Source of the DNA: Helicoverpa zea
Lineage: Eukaryota > Arthropoda > Insecta > Lepidoptera > Noctuidae
Assembly: GCF_022581195.2 (NCBI RefSeq)
Contig: NC_061460.1
Span: 11,133,501 to 11,197,500 of the forward strand
DNA length: 64,000 bases
Direction: 5' to 3'
Positions 56,531-64,000 of this stretch are shown piece after piece. The notes beneath the pieces were generated by a model. It saw only the letters and a program-made list of their open reading frames with translations. It searched no databases and was not told where the DNA came from. The first letter of the stretch is position 1; each line of letters opens with the position of its first letter. A program made the translations under genes and the position numbers.

Positions 56531-57584
56531 AGGATATTTATCGCCATAGTTATAGTACTTTTGGCAATATTACATTTATTGATAACAGTATGCGTAGTAC
56601 CTAAGTCTAGTAAATACCCAGTAGTTAAACTTAATTAGCTGCCTACACAAACACAATATAGTGCCACTATATAACAGTGATGAGTTATACCGCCGCTGTA
56701 CAATAGCGATCGTTATCGTCCCGTGCGCGTGCGCGGACCACTCTCACTCACCCGTGTCCGATGTAAGGACCACCTAATTTGTAAATATCATATTTCTTCG
56801 GTTTTGTAAAATATCTAGTCTGTATGGAACGCGATGATGGTCAGAAATATAAGATTTTTACTAGACAATAAATAAAAAACAATTAGAGTGGATTTCTATA
56901 AGCTATCTTTCCGTGGAATTGAAATAAGAGATTGAATTTCAACATTAGCTTCAAATATTATAAATTAAAGTAAAGCAGTGTAAAGTCTAGTCTTCCCAGT
57001 TATATTTCCTTTTCTTCAGCTACAATACAAAGCTATCAATTATGTAACAATTAACAAAATGCCCACAAGAAAGCTACCACACAAGAACTGCTACAATTTT
57101 AATCTATCAACTGGAAGGACCAGAAAAATGGCAATATGGCAGTACCCAGAAAAATCGCAGGCACGCCTTATCCTACCATCAAAGCTGCCAGCCATAACCC
57201 TGGTATTTATCACCCATAACGACATCCACTATAAAAATATTTTCACACAAAAAACGACATAAAATCATCTCTCATATCGTGTCATCAATAAAACTGGTTC
57301 GAAACAGGAATTTTATGAAAAAAAAACTTCACGAATACACGTCGACACTTCCTTAGTGAAGTATTTTCTTGGGTAAAAAAATCATATTGAGAGCAAGTTC
57401 CTGGGAACATCCATATGGATTACATCCTCAATTAATGTTCAATAGCATTTATCCTGATTAGGTGCGCTGGTATGTCCGTAAAGGAGGAGCCACAGAGAAT
57501 CAAGTCTGCGAGGTTCTTTGAAAGATTTTGTAGTGTAAGATAATCGTGCTTTCAGTGAAAATCTACTGGAAATCTCAATCATAT
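56531..57584. other. No gene; GC-richer patch at 56690-56770
   Basis: Mostly AT-rich. The patch at about 56690-56770 contains ATAGCGATCGTTATCGTCCC and GTGCGCGTGCGCGG and stands out by CpG content. No repeat is recognised in it. Confidence 0.45.
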
Positions 57585-57735
57585 TAATGAAGTTTATACT
57601 AAAAGCAAAAGTTTTTTGGTCTGATGCAAAAAAATATTTCGCTGTTAGATACCTAGCCCATTTATCGAGGAAGGCTTAAGGTTCATTTTTGTCTGAGATA
57701 AATAGGTATGGGAAACCGCTAACTAGCTTTTTAAT
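57585..57735 (+). mobile_element. Decayed Helitron-like copy
   Basis: TTTGGTCTGATGCAAAAA, CGCTGTTAGATACC, TAGCCCATTTATCGAGGAAG and GGGAAACCGCTAACTAGC keep family order; the CTAG end is still visible at about 57722-57725. Confidence 0.7.
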
Positions 57736-59114
57736 TTCCAGATGCAATGATAATAAACATGTGTATATTTCAACTTAATCATTTCATCTGTTAGATACAC
57801 ATTCTAATCACAAGTACCTCTTCACTACCTCTATTTTATCAGTATTAATCAAACACGTAGTTAGCTATTTGCTACCACTTGAGCGCTTCTAAATCACCCG
57901 CTTGAAGACGGTATAGCTTCCACCAGATTACAGTATCAAGCGCGCTCCCAAATACCAAGTTTCGTTCACCAAGCTATCCTTAACACAGAAGCAAATATTA
58001 CCCTTAAAACAGTTATTTAAACAACATAAAGAATCAATTGAAATCCATGTTATTTCCAAACGCTGTTTCCAATAATCAATCCATCTATGGTTTTGTTTAT
58101 AAGATCGGAGTTTGACATTACTTGTATGGGGTTAATGTCTGATCAATTCAAAGATAGATCGATTATTAGGATCGGTAGCAAGTTGATTTACTGCGTTTTA
58201 CTGTGTGCTTAGGTATTATTACAGTGCGCCCGCGATCTCGGCTCAGCGGTAATGGGTAGAACAGGGAATAATAACAGCATCCAACCTTTTTCGTAATTGA
58301 AACATCCAAGAGAAGGTATTTTGTATGGGTTATAATGTTATTACGTAATGCTGGATTTTTTAAGTAAAGTGGATGGCAATGATCACTGCGTTGTTATGTT
58401 CCCGACGTGCCTACATTTTTGTAATGCCTTTTTTATGTAGTCAAAAAAATACTGCAAATTTTTTAGTAAAAATTGTATTACTTAGAAAAATATTATTTCA
58501 TAATTTTCTTTCAAAGATTTTTGTGAAAATCATAGGAAAGGAAGATTTTGAAAGTATGAAAATATCATATAAAGTTTTTCTGTAACGTTTTAAATAAAAT
58601 GTTGGTTTAATAAAAGTCGGCCTTTAAATAAAAAAAAAAACATTGAGACCTGGTGAATAATAACTCTTTACGTTTCATTTAATTCATCTAATGATACCTA
58701 TAAACATAAGCGTTCATTCTACTTTTATGATAACATTAGGATTCATACACACCTATCGTTTAAGTTTAAATATTCAGAAAACATAACATAGCTTTAGAAC
58801 ATATTTTAAAATAAGAACGCGGCAGTTTTTCTAAAAGGTTTGAACACAATTACGCTACGTTTCACTTCTTGCTCGCGTCACAGGCTGTATAAAATGTAAA
58901 TGTCAAGTTTAATTGTTATAACGTAAAATGGAACGAATGTGTGAAGAGAGGGCTAATTGTAATGTGTAGGACTTGGCATTGAATGGGTATGAAAACTTAA
59001 TGACTACAATATAGGTTTTTTTGATAAGCAATTTAGTGTAACAAGCGGTGATCCTGAGTGTCTGAATAATTGGATTACTATTGTCACTACAAAATGAAGT
59101 TTGAAAACATAAGT
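57736..59114. other. No gene seen
   Basis: AT-rich; a GTGCGCCCGCGATCTCGGCT patch at about 58225-58245 is the only GC-richer spot. Confidence 0.5.
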
Positions 59115-59307
59115 TACTTCTGCCAGCGGTTTTACCCGCATCCCGTGGGAACTACTTCCCGTACCGGGATAAAAAGTAGCCTATAGCCTTCCTAGATAAA
59201 TGGGCTATCTAACACTGAAAGAAATTTTCAAATCGGACCAGTAGTTCCTGAGATTAGCGCGTTCAAACAAACAAACAAACTCTTCAGCTTTATAATATTA
59301 GTAGAGA
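59115..59307 (-). mobile_element. Helitron-like element, well preserved
   Basis: Minus-strand copy starting TCTCTACTAATATTATAAAG (59307 leftward) with an A before it. The full family body includes TTAGATAGCCCATTTATCTA and CGGTACGGGAAGTAGTTCCC. The 3' end reads GGCAGAAGTAAC where CTAG is expected, so that end has mutated or been replaced. Confidence 0.8.
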
Positions 59308-60774
59308 TTCAATTTTAATTTAGTTATAGAAATTCCATCATTGAAATCGTTAGTTTTTTGGTTGAAATCAGCAATCAATAGACTTGTAATGATTTGTAAT
59401 GATCAAGTGTGATTTACCTATTAAATCTGTGTTGTCATTACGTACCTGGCATGTTAAAGCTACTAAAGCCTAAATTCAGAGTTAACAAAGAGCCTAATTT
59501 AGAGGTAATAAAATATGTTTTTCTTTTATCTTTTAATTACTATACTGGAAACGATCTATCAAAGGAAACTCGGTAGTATATCTAAACAAGTTAACTAACA
59601 GTAAAAGTACCAGTAATGAATTTACATAAACCACTGTTATGATTCCATAAAACATCGACAAAATGCAAAACTAAAGCTTCGCCAACGTGGGAGGCCTAGA
59701 TACACCCACAAAAAATCATGCATATTTTAACATTCATCACTAAACTTCACCGTTCATACATTTTCATACATACATGCATGACAGTTATTAAAATCTAAAG
59801 GAAATCAACCATAAAGTCCTTTATCGTCATACAAAAACCTCTATGGTATCAATAAGGTCTAAATGTTACAACAATCAGCTATAACTAGTGAAACTGGCAT
59901 TAACTTAATCCTATTTTAGTCACGTACCAGAATCTGATTATGTTTTTATTCGTAATTAAATTATTTTATATGGCAACTTTGTGTATTAGGGGAAATGCGA
60001 TAGAAAAAGTGCTCTACTTATATTCATATTTTTATGGAGTCCAAATGTGTGGAGGGTGGCTAAAATAGAGCATACTTCATATGCATAGTTCTTTGTTTGA
60101 TTTTTTTATGTGGAATTGTATTAATTTGCAATTATTTATAGGATAACGGCTCAATCTTGTTGTAATTAACTCTCGTACAATGGTGTGTGGGTCCTTAAGG
60201 TGATGTAAATAACATTTGTATAAGGGCTCATAATCGTCTTTAATTATTAATAGTGTAATAAATTCTCATCATTATCGGGAGTAAATTATAGCTTTGCTGA
60301 TTGATCAGGATAAAATGTTAAGCCACGCTTGGTGCGGCCGGTCCATAGCTTCATGTAAAAATATATTTCTAATGGGAGCGTTATTTATTGCATTATTCTT
60401 TTATGTAGTAAATTAAATAGTAAGAGCAACAAGCCAGTACTTACACCTTTTTTCGCATTCTCGGCAGTAATTATTTATTTATCTTTTATTTCTTATTCAC
60501 AGTTTCAAATACACACAAACGTTTAAAAATGAAATTAACTCGTACTTGGGTACACAAAAAGTAATAACTCCATAACCACATCGTTTAAGAAGTCGATTCT
60601 TTTACAGTCGACTCTTTTACAGTTACCACAATGATAAGCCAATAAACGGCAAATTATTACGTTCAACCTTCTGTTAACCGGCAAAACCGAGTATCACTCG
60701 TTATAACCGCAACAATGAGATCAGTAATTAGATACCATTACAAAAACTGAAATATCCTAAAGAACGCCCAGCCT
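59308..60774. other. No gene seen
   Basis: AT-rich; nothing recognisable. Confidence 0.55.
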
Positions 60775-60965
60775 TACAGTACCTTTGCCATACTGCAGAA
60801 TATACAGTCGACAGTTGGCCCGATGGTAGGAAAATTGTGAATTCAATCGAAGTTTTGGTTAATGCTGAATAACACCTGATTGTTGATAAGTGAATACGAT
60901 ACATTTGCATACTGATTTAAAAGCCCAAACTAACTATCGGCCGACTAAAAGATTGCAGTGTGATG
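60775..60965. mobile_element. MITE, AGTCGGCCGA family, copy 2
   Basis: Left end words ACTGCAGAATATACAGTCGA, right end AAGCCCAAACTAACTATCGG followed by CCGACTAAAAGATTGCAGTG. Same order and nearly the same length as the copy at 26370-26572; the interiors differ more than the ends. Confidence 0.72.
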
Positions 60966-62545
60966 GTACGATTAACCAACATTATTTTCAGTCTAATTAT
61001 AATGTCTACACCTACAAACATAGAACAACCCCTACTAATGATGGCTAATGACAATAAATTGTTACCACCGAATTTTACCACCCACTGTCCATAACCATGA
61101 CGTGGTAACTAAATACATGCAATTTCTTTTTCGCAATTACTTTAGCCAGTCGCAAAACAAGAGTTGATTTATGTAAAATTCTTAGAAAATAACTATTCAA
61201 CATTTTAATGGTAATATTCTTGTCAACAACACATGATCAATGATCTATCAAAGTTAACAAAAAACAAATTTTTCGTTTTGCCCATTTCACACCGTGTTTA
61301 CAAAGGTGTTAACAAATACCGCCCAAGAGTAAAAAAAAAACATTTTTCGAAAAAAAACCGACGCCATTTTGTTTTCTTTGCAATTAACAATATTATAAAA
61401 TTGCTCTATCCTGTTCTTTCTGTATATAATAGAAGAGGACGGGTAGATTTTTCGGAATCAGTAATTGGATGCTAGCCCCATTTTCTCGAAATGTCGGAAA
61501 AAAGTGAGTGGTGTTAGCGAAATTCGTGGTATTGTCGTCCACGCTGTGGGTCCTGGAAACATTATAATTTCTATGGTACAAGCACACGCTAAATGTTCTG
61601 CGGAACTCGCGGTTTACTGGATCCACGGTATTTTTTTACATTTACGTCGACACTAAAAACGAATGGTAGTGATGTACTGGTTTTATAATTCCCTAAATAA
61701 AATGCTGAGTTTGATATTTTTTTGAGTCTTAAATGAAAGTTTTCCTGTATAAGGAATGATTCGTTAAGAGAGTAATTAGAAGTCATTTGAATAGATGTAC
61801 GTAATCATTTAAATATTTGAGAATGAGAGTATCAAAAAAACTGTATTTCTTTAATGATCTCTCATACAGCTGATATAAAATATCCGCGGAGGAATATTCA
61901 AATTGGTAGCGCGCGACTCTTGTAAGATATCCTTTCTGTATACCAAATACACTTAACGTAAAAGCCACCAATATATATCAGATAGTGGAAAACATAAATA
62001 TGGGAACTAATAATCAAATCCCGCAGAATCACCATTAAAATGGCCGAACCACAAAAGAATTATTCATACAACCAATTCTTATAAACTGTCATGTCACAAA
62101 AAACGCTTGTTTGTCCAATCAAACGACCGCCGACCAGCGGTAACATATCCTTCTAACATTACACACTAAAAACTATTAACACGAAAAGAAACAAATTATC
62201 AGAACCATAAACGACTTAAAACTAAGTAAAACGAAATAAACAGAATTATCGTACGATTTCTCGACCCTTTTTCCATTGAAGTTATCGATACTATGGCTTC
62301 ACAACACTATGAAATGAAAAATACTGTACTGACATTAAGTTTCCAAATACTGTTTATGCGAGTTTCCGAGATTCCTTGACCATTGCACTTTTGCTGTCGA
62401 CGCCATGTTTTTTTTTTGAGTTTATTCTAGACTTGCTAATGTCTTAATCATGTGTTTGTTTGTAATTATGTTTATGTGACATTTTTGTAACTTTTGGTTA
62501 TTAGATAAGTTTAATCGTCTGGTCTTATAAGAGGTTGTTTGTTGT
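60966..62545. other. No gene seen
   Basis: AT-rich. Several overlapping short frames at 61.2-61.8 kb on both strands have no recognisable domain and are treated as chance. Confidence 0.5.
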
Positions 62546-62553
62546 GGTTAGAG

Positions 62554-62840
62554 TAGGGCTGCCATCCGTCCGGGTTTCCCCGGATTTGTCCTCGTTTGGA
62601 GGCCGTCCGGGGGCCATCCGGGCGGGGTTTCAAGAAGTGTCCGGGGAAAACCCGGACACTTTTCATGTAAAGAAGCACCTCATTGAATTTAAGTGTATGT
62701 TAATAGTAAATGGATTACAAATTAGGTATTACTTTGCTTAAAAAATCGTACTTGTTCTGGGAAAAAATGCGATTTACGCCAAATGTCCGGGTTTTTTTAA
62801 TGTTTGTCCGGGTTTGGCGAAATTCGGGATGGCAGCCCTA
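62554..62840. mobile_element. hAT-type MITE with 8-bp target duplication
   Basis: A 287-bp element with terminal inverted repeats TAGGGCTGCCATCC at both ends (14 bp perfect). It is flanked by the perfect 8-bp duplication GGTTAGAG (62546-62553 and 62841-62848), the length typical of hAT elements. The interior has repeated TCCGGG words and the palindrome GTCCGGGGAAAACCCGGAC. No coding capacity. The intact ends and duplication suggest a fairly recent insertion. Confidence 0.92.
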
Positions 62841-62848
62841 GGTTAGAG

Positions 62849-64000
62849 CTGGGAGAGACATTAATGTTAGTTACGTGGTTCATAAAGTTAGGTATATGAT
62901 ATTTCATATGTATTGTTTACAAACTTAATATCTAGATACTAATTGTGAGCAGGCGACACAATGATTATCCTCATTTAGACATAGATACAGCTAACATAAT
63001 AAAATATAACTCATTTGAATATTTTGAATCTCAAAGAAATAGATATGGTTTTTTACAAACTTACCTAAACACGTGTTGAGCTTTCATTAACACCGAAGTT
63101 CTTGTAATGGATGAGTACCTGAAAAATGAAAATGGTTTTATAGTTTTCGGTTTTCATTCAGATCACAAATATAATATATTATCAGGTTTTTACAACCTTT
63201 GATTCTATCTCTTCTAAATAACTCCAGAGTTATACAGTACAAATACTCGCGGACCAACCACTGACACAAAACCTATTAATTGATTGGTTAGTGTGCTTAT
63301 GCTATTTCTAGAGACTGCGTTTAATTGTGTGTCTAAATCTACACAAATTTTCCTTCTTTTCACGGTTTCATTACTTTTACTTGTGTAAAAATCACAGTAT
63401 CTAAGTACACCGTACAATAATTGTGCACCATTATCTCACTTAATTCCACCACATCCCTGCCTATACTCCGCCAGTCGCAGCCCAATTATTTTCACAAACG
63501 GACAGACAGTCTGTGTAGTATAAAATATCATTTCTAATACATTTAGGTATTCGTATCAGCTGTAACGAATGCACCCGCCGTCCTATGCAGATCGTCGCTT
63601 TGATTTACATCCTACCTTGTTACTAGCGGGGAGAAAAAAACTTTAGAACTGTGTACACTGCTTACTAAGTAATAAAAGGATGTTTCTTTATAAATGTTTA
63701 CTTACTAATAATAGAATAAATATCAGAAAAAAATGTTTGTTTATATGTTCACTACTATGTTCGGCCATTCAGAGAATGCGTTCCTGACACGTCGCGATTG
63801 AACTGACGACGTAACTTTGCAATGGCGTTGCAGTTACGATAAAAATATTTTTGCTGGTTGTTTACCGTTTTAACAATTGAGGAGCATTAAAACAACATTA
63901 TTATATCAATAATCAATGAATGTTATAATTTTGTGCCAAACTGAGTGTCAAATAACTTGGTAAACAATATTTTTCTAAATCTATACTGCGCTATTACAAG
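62849..64000. other. No gene seen
   Basis: AT-rich to the end of the window; nothing recognisable. Confidence 0.55.

Overview
The window looks like non-coding DNA of a moth, most likely a noctuid or close relative. It is AT-rich, and I can support no host protein-coding gene, rRNA or tRNA gene in the 64 kb. What can be recognised is almost entirely interspersed repeats that I know from Lepidoptera: a tRNA-derived SINE ending in GATGATG, small Helitron-like elements starting TCTATACTAATATTATAAAG and ending CTAG, the repeat with GGTTCCGTACC arms, 3' ends of RTE and R1 LINEs, and several terminal-inverted-repeat elements. The family assignments rest on memory and visible structure; no database was searched.

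Layout. 1-9 kb: a CAAACAGA microsatellite, one SINE with a perfect 16-bp target duplication, SINE scraps, a retroposon tail and an RTE 3' scrap. 9-15 kb: the GGTTCCGTACC repeat, a 48-bp direct-repeat pair, a second retroposon tail and a 5'-truncated SINE with a 15-bp target duplication. 15.8-16.7 kb: a 901-bp PIF/Harbinger-type element with TTA target duplications that still encodes the N-terminal part of a transposase. 17-33 kb: mostly unrecognised AT-rich DNA with MITEs (one a second TTA-flanked PIF/Harbinger type), a (GACTTT)-type retroposon tail and decayed Helitrons. 33-42 kb: an R1-type 3' UTR piece, an RFX X-box-like site, a foldback MITE, three fairly intact Helitron-like copies (one flanked by an unexpected 15-bp direct repeat) and two direct-repeat pairs. 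47.6-49.6 kb: a 5'-truncated retrotransposon whose frame is open for about 578 codons, covering the reverse transcriptase from motif A onward and a C-terminal restriction-like endonuclease region; poly(A) and a 12-bp target duplication are visible. 50.3-51.4 kb: a 5'-truncated R1-clade 3' end with a 16-bp target duplication. 53.1-54.4 kb: a TIR element flanked by TTTA, split by an RTE 3' end. 54-64 kb: more SINE, Helitron and MITE copies, ending with a clean hAT-type MITE with an 8-bp target duplication at 62.5 kb.

The genes here do not form a pathway; they are decayed parts of mobile elements. The host DNA between them is probably intergenic or a very long intron. A few GC-richer patches (about 3.2, 6.9, 10.6, 18.7, 20.6, 34.4 and 56.7 kb) stand out from the AT-rich background and could be regulatory DNA or unrecognised exons, but nothing in the sequence proves it.
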